Positions 22,201-33,142 of a stretch of DNA of 64,000 nucleotides are shown piece after piece (position 1 is the first letter of the stretch; each line of letters opens with the position of its first letter). Origin of the DNA: Stemphylium vesicarium (taxonomy: Eukaryota > Ascomycota > Dothideomycetes > Pleosporales > Pleosporaceae). The notes under the pieces are model-generated. The model was not told the DNA's origin, ran no database searches, and was given only the letters and a program-made list of their open reading frames with translations. The stretch spans positions 124,001 to 188,000 of the forward strand of contig QXCR01000035.1 in assembly GCA_004380135.1 (NCBI GenBank), read 5' to 3'. Both the position numbers and the translations under genes were made by a program.

Positions 22201-23873
22201 AATGACGAGGAGCGAGATGCTTGGGTTGAAGCGCTTCTGCAACATGTTGACATTCAGGATGAGACATCATCGCCAACGGAAATCCGCGTTCCTTCTGCAT
22301 CGCGTCTTCAGAAGCAGCAACTCAGCCAAGAATCCATGCCAAATCTGCGGAAGGAAAGCCCCGATATAGCGGAGCAGGATCGCGTACGAGGTCTCAGTTA
22401 TGAGGATACTGTGCCAGCTCAGGCCCCGGTCCGTGGACCCAACCCTCGAGAAGCTGTGAACGAGAGGCCTTCGCGAGGGTCGCCCAAGGACACAAGCTTC
22501 TTACAGGATAGCTCAGGCCACTATCCCTCCATCTCCGGCCCAAGCAATGGAACTCCCATCAAAGACATGGAGAGTTGGGGCACTAGACTGACACCAGCTC
22601 CCACAGCGGTGAAGGACAAGAAACGCAGCATCTTTGGATTCAGAGGTCGCGGTGGCTCTTCTGACCTGGCACCTGTGCAAGTCAACACTCCGCTGCAAGG
22701 TTCTGTTGAGCAACGATTCCCCCCGAACCGCAGCATCTTCGGTATCCCGCTCATGGAGGCTGTGGAATTCACGCAGCCTGACGGCGTCAATGCTGCGCTG
22801 CCTGCTGTCGTCTACCGGTGCTTGGAGTACCTGAGGGCGAAGAACGCGACAAGTGAAGAAGGCATCTTTAGGCTTAGTGGGTCTAACATTGTCATCAAGG
22901 GCTTGCGCGATCGGTTCAACAACGAAGGTGACATTAAGCTCTTGGATGGACAGTATTACGATGTTCATGCTGTGGCCTCGCTGCTCAAGCTCTACCTGCG
23001 AGAACTACCATCCTCTATCCTCACTCGAGATCTCCATCTCGACTTTCTCAAGGTTCTCGGTAAGTTCATGGCTCTGAACACATTAGAAAGCAGGACTCAG
23101 ACTAACGAAATCTAGACATGGATGAGCGCAGCAAGAAGATTCAGAGTTTCAACGTTCTCGTGCACAAGCTTCCCCGGCCGAACTTTGAGCTGTTACGACA
23201 CTTGTCAGCGTTCCTCATTGAAATTGTTGACAACTCAGGCGTGAACAAGATGACTGTGCGGAACGTGGGCATTGTGTTTGCGCCCACGCTTAACATACCG
23301 GCGCCATTGATCTCGTTCTTCTTGACGGATTTCACCGACATCTTTGGTACGGCTCTGGACGAAGCCAGCTCTCCGATACACGAGATCCGGAATAACAACT
23401 CCCACTTGGGCGACGAAGCGATTCGCTCGCCACGCCGACAGATGTTTTCCGATCTTCCTACACCGGCTTACAACGAGACAACATTCCAGCAGCGCATGGA
23501 CCGGCCGGCTCAAAATCACCAAGGAAATAGCGCACCGAACTATCCACCACCGCAGCCACCACAGCAACAACAACAGCAACAGGTTCAATACAACAATTAC
23601 GAGGCAGGCTTCATTCCAATGCGGCCTAGCTATGACACACCATCCTATGAGCAACCATACCGATCTGGGGAGGGATACGGTAGCTTGAACGGGGCAGTGC
23701 AGTCTGGCGGTGCTCGAGAGGCACGACAGAGAAAGCGCGAGAGCGGAATGCTTCTTATGAACATGGGAATGGGCGGCCCTCGCAAGGGGTCAAGTGGCTC
23801 GGGCCCACCCAATTCACGTGGGCACTACCAGCAAAACCCTCTAATGGTTCAAGAAGAGACAGCATTTGACTGA
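19231..23873 (+). CDS. bem3: PX-PH-RhoGAP protein, Bem3-like Rho GTPase activator, 1528 aa
   Basis: Proposed join 19231..23059, 23116..23873. Domain order: a long disordered Pro/Ser-rich N terminus; a coiled-coil near residues 265-300 (SMIIGLQKDLERALKDKDRY); a PX-like lipid-binding domain about 725-868; a PH domain about 890-1005 (KEGYLTKRGKNFGGWKARFF); and a RhoGAP domain about 1169-1370, with the arginine finger Arg1214 in GIFRLSGS and MTVRNVGIVFAPTLNIP. This order matches yeast Bem3, which turns off Cdc42 at sites of polarised growth, so a role at hyphal tips or septa is a reasonable inference. The single intron lies inside the GAP domain (VL|DMDERSKK). The C-terminal tail is Gln/Pro-rich with a poly-Gln run near 23565. 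Alternative starts are the ATGs at 19249 and 19267. Confidence 0.94.
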
Positions 23874-24727
23874 GCAAGGCTCGAGTCTTTTGGCGAGACG
23901 AAGACATATTACGATGTAGCAAGATTTGGAGTAATTTTTGATTCTTAATTCCGGACCACGGACTGGATCTTTGGTTTGCTGGGGGGACGGTTGGAGTACT
24001 ATTGGTTACTGGTACTCTCAGGGAGACGGCGTCTCCTTTGCATACCCGCCTGCTCGGTGCAGACATGTTTGTATTCGCTTCAACAAGACGGCTTCGGCTG
24101 GGCTTGGCTTTGACGCTGTCGCCATGAGCTTTTTCACTTTCGTTGAGATATCCTGGTCACTTTGGGTTCTTATCTGCTTTTATTCTCTAGCGCGGCGTGA
24201 ATTGGATACCAGTTGGTAGTTTGGATGGGATGGAGTGAGCGGAATGCTCGTAGATAGCAATGAAGCGTATTTCACATGCAACTAGGTGTCACTTGTACTG
24301 AAAACTATGTCATCTATTGTGCAGGAGATGAAAGTAATCGAACCTTTGTCTGTGTTGGGAAAAATCAATGCTCTCGTCGCGCACCCCGGTATCGTGATGT
24401 AGTCTAGAACCTCATCGGGCAAAAGTGAGGCCATGGCCGAGGGCGTTCGTGATGCGATGGCGTACAATGGAACGGGGGCAGGGTCTTAGCGCGCCAGAGC
24501 TTGGGCTTGCAATGCGCCTGCTTCGCCGCCATGCTTCTACGTCTTCCCAGGCTCGCGATTGAGTTGCCTGCCGTCGTCGCTGCTGGTCTCGCGATAACTT
24601 GATCCCATCAACGGCCTGCTTGAAACCCATAGCGACAGCAAATAGACCAAAAAAGGACGCGACACGGGCCAATCCCATCCCTCTGCGCATTGCACCCCAA
24701 AGCTAATCCCCGTATCGCGCCTTCGTC
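23874..24727. other. intergenic, Ies1 promoter
   Basis: This region holds the 3' tail of the RhoGAP gene and the promoter of ies1. A small leftward open frame at 24412-24690, described separately, is the only candidate gene. Confidence 0.45.
24412..24690 (-). CDS. candidate small membrane protein (92 aa)
   Basis: An intronless frame starts MRRGMGLARVASFFGLF, giving a short hydrophobic helix (ASFFGLFAVAMGF), followed by a basic, Arg/Gln-rich helix (SRDQQRRRQATQSRAWEDVE). The second half loses this organisation and may not be coding. Its ATG would lie only 37 bp from the divergent ies1 ATG, which is very tight. I recognise no family. It could be a small mitochondrial or ER tail protein or a chance frame. 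Confidence 0.28.
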   Translation of the reverse strand: MRRGMGLARVASFFGLFAVAMGFKQAVDGIKLSRDQQRRRQATQSRAWEDVEAWRRSRRIASPSSGALRPCPRSIVRHRITNALGHGLTFAR

Positions 24728-27333
24728 ATGGCCGACACGCCTGCGCCTGCGCCTGCGCCCACGCCCACGCCCGCTACCTCGACTGCTGAGTCTGCTACCA
24801 CAACCAGCGCGCCGCAACCACACCAGCCTCGCCCCGAAGAGCCCGACTCGCGCAACAGCCTGCGCCACATCCTGGCCGCCGACCCCCAAATGGACGACTC
24901 CAAGCCCTCGCCTGACCAAGGGAACACGCCCGTCCCCGACGAGAGCGAGGCCGGCGGCGATGCCAACGACGCCTCCAGGCCCGTCAACGATACCGACCCG
25001 GCGCGTCCCTACTACACGGCCACGACCACGACGACCCGCCGCAATGCCAACGGGAGCGTGTCGTCTGTCTACAGCGGGAACAAGATCAAGCATCTCAAAA
25101 AGGACGATGGCATTCCACTCTGGCGCAAGGACATCCAGTTTGACTTCCTCAAGCTCGTCTTTGAGGACGAAAAGCGCGTCTTCACCAAGCAGTCCGACTC
25201 GACGAGCGGCCACACGTTTGCTGACATCTACCTTGATGCCATGGCCAAGAGCAGCAAGTGCAGCAAGATTCTCAAAGACAAGCTGTTGACTGAGCGCCCG
25301 GCTGCTATTAATATGGCCATGGTGTGTCTCTTGGTCAATGTCGGGCGCATGAACACCACCCTCAACTGTGAGCACGACGAAGCCATGTCCACTACCCCCA
25401 TCTAACCAGCTATAGTCTTCCCCGAGATGCGCGCCCAGCTGCGAACCTACCACTCGATTCCCTCCCTCCAGGCGCACCAAGACCCCAACGCCTACAAGCA
25501 ACTACAAGATGCGCCGCGTTTGAAATCCATCCTCAAGGGCGCCACCGAAGACCACGAGCAGCCCAGCACCATCGAGGAGATCATGGCCGCCTCCATCCCC
25601 CGCACAAACCCCGTAAACCTCATCTTCGTCCTCTCACAGTACGCCCCTAAGATCTCGGAACTTCACTTTTTTCCCCCACGCGACTTCTTCGATCTCGTCA
25701 TGCGATCCAATCTGAGTAGTAAGAGCAGAGCGACGGCATTCCTATGGCTCATGTGGTGGTACCTCGAGAGCGACTTCTCCAAGGAGTCTGCCGAGAAGAA
25801 CCCTTTTGGGCCCGGACAACTTGGCCCGGCCGACGACCCAACTACAGCCGAGTTCCCCATCAAGTGCCCGCCATTCGAAATTCTGACACCAGAGCAAGAA
25901 GCGCTGGAGAATGTCGACTCGCTTGACGAGAAGACGTTTGGCGAGATCAAGCGAAAGGAGAGAACAGCGATATTGGCTAGCGACATGGCGCCTGTTGTGA
26001 CGGGTCCGAAGCGCACAAACAAGAAGGGTGAGTGATGCCTCTCTTGCATGTTCTTGAACATATCTGACTTGCTATAGGATTCAACCAGAACCCCGTCTTC
26101 TCAATAGCTGCCGACGACGGTGCCTCTACGCCTGGACGAGACCGACAATCGCCATCACATGGTAGGCCCAACAACAACACTTGCTACAAGACATAGTTAA
26201 CAATCATAGGCTCTGCGCGAGGTCGCGGCAAGCTTGCGAAATCCCTCATCGAACGCGACTACCCCTCAGATACCGACCGTACTCGCTCAGCATCCCCTCC
26301 GAACAGCGTCTACAACACAGCCAAAAAGATGGCCACACCAAACATGCGCATAAACACTCTTCTCAACGAAGACGGACCCGCCTCTTCACCTGCTCCCAAG
26401 GGCCCTGGTCGTGGCAACTGGTCGCGCAACCGCCAGTCCGGCATAGGGGCCAGCGGCGGTTCAACAGCCCGCAGTTTCAAAGCCAAACTCGACGCCCCCA
26501 ACTCGCAAGACGGCCAATCCCCCTCGACATCAGCGCCCACCTTCAACGGCCCCCACGGCTTCTACCTTCCCCTAAACGGATCCGACCCATCGCACAAGCG
26601 CACTCGTCCGCTAACCCAACACCAACTCGCCGTGGAACAATACCGACGCCGCCGCGTCGACGTGATCCTGGACCGTGGCATCCGCCTCGAATACAACACA
26701 GCCGCGAAACGGCGCCGACAAACCAATCCCTTCATCCGCAGCTGGATCCGATGCAAAGGCATGGCCGACGGCTACGACACAGACGAAGAATCGCACGCCC
26801 AATTCGCCGCCTCGTCCACCTCACTCTCGGACCTCGACTACAGCAACGGCACAAAGACACCCCCACCCATGCCAAGCGGCCTCGTGCCCCTCGACTTTGG
26901 CGGCGAAGTCAACGACCACGGCGAGGAGAGCTACTACCGCGCCAAAATGCTGAGTCGCGCTCTCCGCCGCCTGGACCGCTGGGAAGGCGGTAACGGCGCT
27001 GGGAGAGGGAAGCTCGCCGTAAGCAGCAGCAGACGCGGTGGCGTCAAGGGCGAAAACGGTAGTCGAAGTCGTGATCGCACTGTTGGTGGTGCTGGCGGTG
27101 CTGGCGGTGCTGCTCTGGAAAGCGGCGACGAAGACGATGACGAGGGCGAGGATCTCATGGATGTCGATGAGGATGAGGCGGGCAGGGAGGATGCGCTGGA
27201 TCAGGAGGGCGAGGATAGTGATGAGGATACTGAGGATGAGACTATGCTTGATGAGGGGGCTGGCGCTGCTGCCACGGCGGGGCAGCAGAGGTGGGATCCT
27301 AATGTTCTTCCGCCGCTGCCTAGGATGGCTTAA
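24728..27333 (+). CDS. ies1: INO80 chromatin-remodelling complex subunit Ies1, 819 aa
   Basis: Proposed join 24728..25367, 25416..26027, 26078..26161, 26210..27333. After a Pro/Ala/Thr-rich disordered leader the conserved block begins with NKIKHLKKDDGIPLWRKDIQ and runs through FLKLVFEDEKRVFT, MRAQLRTYHSIPSLQAHQD, LIFVLSQYAPKISELHFFP, SKSRATAFLWLMWWYLESD and NPFGPGQ. Further on are RRRRVDVILDRGIRLEYN and WIRCKGMADGYDTDEE. This arrangement is characteristic of fungal Ies1, a subunit specific to the INO80 nucleosome-sliding complex in the nucleus. The tail is strongly acidic (Asp/Glu runs near 27125-27245). Introns of 48-50 nt with GTGAG, GTAGG and TATAG sites join in phase. The gene converges on the next gene downstream. 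Confidence 0.9.
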
Positions 27334-27835
27334 TCCCTGGGCGGGGTTTTTTTCTTCAATGTGGTTTGTCGTACACCACTGTCTCTTTTTGACAGGCAAA
27401 GGTTGGTCGATCGGTCGAGGTCCTCAACATTTGTTCATCTCTGTTTTCTGTGGGATTATTGCCAGGATATAAGCATGGCGCTTTGGAGGTTGTCGTTTTG
27501 TTCTTGATTTCCTTGTACCTTTGTATCTCAAGAGCATGGGAGGGTTTGTGGGGAACTTGTGGGTTGAGAAAAGAAAGTTCTGTACGTGTATAAGTAAAAA
27601 AGGGAGATTGTTGTAAGGTTTTTCGAATCAGGAATTCAGTGTCTGTATATCGTGTTTTTTTTCTTCTGTGGCTATTTGATTCGCTTGCGAGGCGTGCCTT
27701 TATTTGAAGACAAACAAGGAAAAGGTAAAAGGTGTACTTGTTCGTTGATTAATTCTTCATATCAGGGTATTTAAACTCGTAAATCTCATAGATTATCATC
27801 TTTAAACATACATCAAGTCGTTCGTTCGTACCCAC
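27334..27835. other. intergenic, convergent 3' ends
   Basis: T-rich and A-rich untranslated sequence between two convergent genes. No gene seen. Confidence 0.5.
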
Positions 27836-30418
27836 TCACAACCCACTCAATCCATCTAACAACGCAGTCAGCCCTCCAACCCCCAACAAAGCTCCCGCCG
27901 CCGCCTTCCTCCCCGTGTGGCTCCTCTTCCCATACTTGTCCTTTTCCCCGTATTTACTCACCTCTCTCTCCCTCTCCCTATCTTTGTCCCCATACTTGTC
28001 CCCGTACTTATCTGTATACCTCGACCTGCTCTTCTCTCGCTCTCTCCTACGTCTCGGTCTCTCCATATCGGACTCGGACGTGGTGAAGTCGTCGTCATAT
28101 CGCCGGCTGGACATATAAGGCGGCTGTGAGTAGCCAGGGGGATTGTTGTTCATATAGGATTGGCGTAGTGGGGACGCCTGTACTGGATGATTGTTGTAAT
28201 TGGGATTGAAGTTCGGATTTGGCGGCTGCAATTGTGGAGGTGGTGGAGGAGGATAGTACTGGGGAACGCCAGGATTCACAGGCTGAGATGGATAACCGTT
28301 TGCCTGTTGGTATTGAGGAAGCCGAGGGGATAGAGGTCGCGATGGCTGCTGCTGCCCATATTGTTGTCCTGAAATAGGGATTTGTAAGTTTGCTGAACGT
28401 GCGTTCATATTCGTCTGGGGTGGTGGTGGTACCAGTCCAGGGCCCGGCATGGAGAGCGAGCGGTCGAGTGGTGGTGGTCCCGCCGGTGGAGGAGGTGGCA
28501 CAAAGTTCATGGAGCTGTTGGTGCGATCAAACGGTGGATGTGTATTCCGAGGTACTGGTGTACGATCTCGATCGATCGAGATTCCTTTTTGAACGTTCGG
28601 TGGTTGACGATTGAAAGACGATGTCCTGACCTTTGGCTGAACCGGCGGAGTGGGCGGAGCCGTTTTGCGATACATCTCGACTGTCCGTTCAACTAGACGC
28701 TTGACTTGATCAAACTGCAGCGGCCGTTCGATGCAGAAGCATGTCTCAAATCTCGTCCTTCTACTATCTCTCCTCTCTTTTTGAACCTGGGTGAATGGCA
28801 GCCGCGCTTCTCGGATAGCTTCTTTGCATACCCAGCTCGCCATTATCTCAGTCCAGCTGTTGCGATCTGAGAAGGCAAGGGATGGTGCTTGGTCGGTGTT
28901 CGATCTAACTTGCTTGGCATCGACGAATCGCCAGTAGTGTTTTCGCGTACATAGTTTCCAGGGTATCTCGAGATCCACTTCGCTATCTTCTTCCTTGGCT
29001 TCGACAGCAGCAGCAGCATCGACTGGAAGACTTTCTAAACTAGTTCTTGGCGAGGTTGGTGGATTACGATCACTCGTAGGGTGCGGGATGCTTGTACGCG
29101 AAGTACGAGGTGTGTCTGCTGGTGTCGGTGGTGCTGGAGGTCCAAACTGCTTCTCGGCCTCTGGACTAGGTAAATTGGCCTCTGCGAATAGTGGCTGTAC
29201 ACTTCCTGATCTACGCGATCGTCGCGCACCATCGCCTGAGAGTTTTGATGTCTGACTTTGTTCTTCTTCGCTATCAGATTCGACGGTAGCCTGCTGCCCT
29301 TGTTGCCTTTGCCTCTGTAGCTCAAGTTCTTCATCTCTCAGGTCCCTCTCAAACCGAGGCAGACTTGTCCATCGTTCAAGCAGATGATCAGCATGCGAAG
29401 CTGAGATGCTACATACTGAAGGCAGCCCATTGGCTTCTGTGTATGCTGAGGTATCAAGATTGAATAACTCCCGGTTTTGATATCTGTAGAGATTGGATGG
29501 CTTGGGTGCTTCTTCTTGCTCCGTTATGACCAGACTCTTCGAGCTATCTTCTTCCATCAAAAAACGCGCATCTGACCGTGGCGATTGCTCGTAAATGCTC
29601 GATGCAAAAAGAATCGACAATTGCTGCTGGATTATAAGGGTCTCGAGTTGGACTTTCTCGTTGTCGACGACTGTTGCAGCTTGCTGCGGCGATACTGTGG
29701 GACGTAGTCTGTTTTGTTATTAGTTCATTTCCAGGTTCCAACGACGGGTTGAGTGAGGAGGGCTTGACTTACTTGGACCACATGATGCTTTGCGCAGTGT
29801 ATAATGTCTGAAGCAATGCAGACAATGTCATGCTCAGGGATTCGAGATGAGCCATCGGATACTGTAGCCTTGCCTTGGCTGAAGAGTCCAACGGCAGTCG
29901 ACAACTTACTGTTGAGCGAACACTATCTCGTCGGTCATGTTGTCGGTTATTACCGGATGATGTGGCCAATTCGAAGCAACTCAAAATATTTTGCGACTGT
30001 TCTATTACGTTGTCCAAGACGTCGAAAGCCTGCATGTACGGTCAGTATCGATTGAAGAAAGAAAATACTGTAGTCGTCCAGGCCACATTCGAATGGCCTC
30101 CGCCTTGAGATGCGTTCCCGGATGCAAGTGGCAATCATATAGAAGGTCACTCCACAGAGAGCGCGAAAATTGCGTATCCCAACCTTTTCCAGTGCATTTG
30201 TGAATACGGAGTAGGCATACCTCGGGTGATGGCAACCTGTCATCCTCTCTTATAATTGTTCCCGTCTGCTTGAGAATACCAGCGAACCCGTTGATTTTGT
30301 TGGCGACAGCAACCAGCTCTTTCGCAGCCTCAGGCGATTCAGCAGCCGCCTTGTATAGTTCCAGCGCAAGGGCCGAAGTTCTCGAAACCATGGGTAGTAT
30401 AGCTGCAAGCACCGCCAT
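27836..30418 (-). CDS. fungal orphan: N-terminal helical (STAND-like N-terminal) domain plus DUF8035-like module and low-complexity tail, 775 aa
   Basis: Proposed exons on the minus strand: 30221..30418, 29773..30029, 27836..29708. The N terminus (LALELYKAAAESPEAAKEL, VANKINGFAGILKQTGTII) resembles the helical N-terminal domain found on many fungal NLR/STAND proteins. A middle module has WTEIMASWVCKEAIREARLP and CIERPLQFDQVKRLVERTVE, which resembles the DUF8035 pattern. It is followed by a Pro/Gln/Asn-rich stretch, a highly charged repeat (KYGDKYGDKDREREREV) and a Gly/Ala/Leu C terminus (AAAGALLGVGGLTALL). No NTPase or effector domain is present. Such proteins may act as scaffolds or condensate-forming signalling parts, but that is speculation. 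The first intron is 191 nt, unusually long for this window. The start was chosen for its AAAATGGCG context directly before the helical domain. Confidence 0.75.
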
Positions 30419-31559
30419 TTTCTCTCCAGCAATTCCAGTAATGATCAGTCTGCAGAACGGCAAGGGAAAAGTGGCAGTTGGGTTGTTGAAGTGGAGCCTT
30501 GGTTGGAAAACTCACGCGAAGAGATTCGAAATGCATCGATATGTGTTCCTAGCTAAGGACTAGGGCCAGCCGGTGTGAGGTCATAGTGTAGGTTTGCTGC
30601 AGGGCTCGCTGACCGACGACTAAATCCGGCGAAGATCACGTCGTGGTGATTGGCCAAAAGTCATGGCTGGAGTGCGCAAAGCACGCGAACTGTTGAATCC
30701 CGTGCAGAAGTAGCCGAATGGCTCGGCGCAAATCCGTGCATGCCACTGCATGATATGCATGTCATGGATGTGGAGAGGCTGTGCGCTCTCGTCATAGTTT
30801 GCGATTGACGTTTGATCCGGGGGCCTTTCAGATGATTTTGGCCCGCATGCGAAACCACCCAACACCCTGCATGCCGCTATGTTGATGGAAGTGTCCAGAT
30901 GTCCAGAGGCCGAACTATCCGCGGATTCAATCTTGGAGCAGTGCGCGTCGACGGCCGACTAACAGCGACGCCAATGGTGTGGCACAGGATGACGCCGGCT
31001 ATACGGACACGAGTTGGCCACCTGACTAGTCGCTGAACCCCAAGCTGAGGGCAGGTAGACCGGTGGGTACATGAAGAGGAGAGTAATAGTAATCTGCCTT
31101 GAGCTCCTTACGTGATGCACTGGCACGCGTGGTGTGAGAAAGTGTCCGGTGAGAGAATGCAGACTTGGGTGATCAAACTCAAACCGGATGTCTAGTGGTG
31201 ATGTGCTATGGGTCAGTACATGTGTACGCCGTATTCCGTATCACTTGTGCGGGAGTAATGCAGCATGGGATGGTGGTGGTGGTCGGGGACAGAATCCGGA
31301 GGGTGAGTGCTGTTTGCCAAGCAAGCATGCTCACTGCTTCGGGCAGCGACTACCCGCCTGAGGAACTTCAGAACAAGATTCGCGGTCAACAGGGCAAGTT
31401 TGGTGAGGGGTCTTTAGGCGGCCCATGAGGATTTGTGCCCTCCAGGGCTGTCCAACACCCGTCTATGCCACGCCATGCCGGTTGTTTCAACATGTCTTAT
31501 ACACATACGTCTACATGTAGTATACAGTGTCTATGTAGTATACAGCGTCTTGGCTACAT
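30419..31559. other. intergenic
   Basis: Upstream of the helical/DUF8035-like gene and downstream of the mitochondrial ribosomal gene, both leftward. Contains only short frames; no repeat or RNA gene recognised. Confidence 0.45.
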
Positions 31560-32569
31560 CTAAAAGACAAACTGCTGACGACGCTTGCCCAGGCCCTGTC
31601 TCTGGCTCGGTGAGAGCGTCATGTACTGCCCCACCATGTCCCAGTTGATCCTGTCCCACCAGGCGTCGAGGAACTGTCTCTTTCCCCGGACACCGTAGTC
31701 CTGCAGCCAGACATGTTCCCAGGTGTTGACGCAGAGAAGTGGCACCACGTCGACGCCGCCCAACGGCTTCTTGGGCTCCTGGGCCTGCTGTGCCGCCGCC
31801 CCAAAGGTGCCGACCTTGTTCAGGCCTTGGTATGAGTCGGCATTGTGTGTGTTGAGATCGTGCGATTGCCGCCTCCAGTGGGCGCCCGACAGCGGCGATC
31901 CGGCGAGGTAGGTGGGCAGGACGCGTAGACTGCCGTTGATGGTGTTGTCCGTCTGCACCAGCCAGACGAAGCCGGGGCCGAACATGGACTCGGCTGTCGC
32001 AAGGAACGTCTCGCGCAGTGTGTCCATGGACGAAAAATCCCGGTTGATCTGGAGCTGGAGATCGCTCGAGGGTCGCGACTCCACGTCCGGGTTTGTGTTG
32101 AGGCCGCGGAAGAAGAAGTGGTTGTTGAAGGCCATGCTGGCCACGTTGAAGGCATACGCCATGGTCGGGTCGCGGGCGAAATTTATGACGAGCGACTTTG
32201 GTTCTTGGTTCTCGAAAGCCTGGCCTAGAGTCGCAGTATCAGTCTCGGATGGTGCCTTGTACTGCAATGGCAAATCTCGTACCGGCTGTCATTGTGTTCA
32301 GTTCGTCTATCATGTGTTGCTGGTACTCGGTATAGGCCGTATTGAAGCCATTTGCCGAGAGCAGCCTCGGAATACCGTTTTGCTGTAGTTGGACATGGTT
32401 CTCAAGCGCAGGGACGTCATATTTGTTGCGGGCGAGTGATGGTATTCTCTACACAGCGTCAGTCTACCACGGCCATGACCACCCCAGGGCCAAACACCAA
32501 ACATACCCTCCAAGCCCCAGCCGTGGACTGGATGGCACCCGGCCGCCGGGCCAAGCACCGTGCAATCAT
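31560..32569 (-). CDS. mitochondrial small ribosomal subunit protein of the SOD fold (mS42/mS43, Rsm26/Mrp1 type), 297 aa
   Basis: Proposed exons on the minus strand: 32507..32569, 32283..32448, 31560..32224. The first exon encodes an Arg-rich, acid-free presequence (MIARCLARRPGAIQSTAGAW) typical of mitochondrial import. The mature part has the iron/manganese superoxide dismutase fold: FNVASMAFNNHFFFRGL, then MFGPGFVWLVQTDN and the C-terminal NTWEHVWLQDYGVRGKRQFL. The classic DxWEH metal-binding motif reads NTWEH, with Asn in place of the metal-ligand Asp, as expected for SOD-derived mitoribosomal proteins that no longer act as enzymes. The family forms a heterodimer in the 37S subunit head. 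Small introns of 58 nt join cleanly. A functional SOD is therefore less likely. Assignment between mS42 and mS43 is not resolved. Confidence 0.9.
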
Positions 32570-33142
32570 GATATGTGTGGATTGAATCGGGCGTGCGATC
32601 GAATTGTCGGACCCAAGTCGACACCGCAAAGCTCATCTTTTTCCCCGACCCAGCCTGGCGAGTATTCGCGCTAACCCCGCCGCCCAATCACGACGCGTCC
32701 AGCCCACGCCCGCCCAAAACTCCAAAACTGCAAGCGCCTGCATCACGTTTCATCCACTCGCCTGTCCGCAAACGCATAGCCACACGCCTGCAAAAGTCAC
32801 CTGCCACTGCGAACCGGGCTAGCGGGGCCCTACAGTTGCCCTACAAGCCATGCAGGCCATACAATGCCTATTGTCCACTCGGCGCCTCGACTGCTGCTCT
32901 ATTTGCAGAACATGGTGGCCGACCGCTCGCCAACGTCACTTGGGTGCGGCTCTTGGGCCTCTAGTTTTTTACACGTAGAAATATCAAAGGTAGGACGTGT
33001 CAGTCGTGACTCTATCCCATTTTGTTTCGAACGTTCCTCTTTCCATCTCTCTGTTTCGTTTCGAGTCACTTCATCGAGCGTCGCCGGTTCGACCTCTCGC
33101 ACATAATACTCCCTTGGAAACATTCTTCTTCTCACAAACACA
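32570..33142. promoter_or_regulatory. divergent promoter region
   Basis: These 573 bp separate the start codons of the leftward mitoribosomal gene and the rightward Cys-rich membrane protein gene and should contain both promoters and leaders. I recognise no specific sites. Confidence 0.45.

Noticed and set aside
24608..25501. Leftward open frame of 297 codons opposite ies1
   Set aside because: Shadow of the Pro/Ala/Thr-rich ies1 start on the other strand; no family features and it spans a well-supported ies1 intron.
31560..32569. Superoxide dismutase
   Set aside because: The metal-ligand motif is altered (NTWEH), the presequence is mitochondrial and the sequence fits SOD-derived mitoribosomal proteins better.
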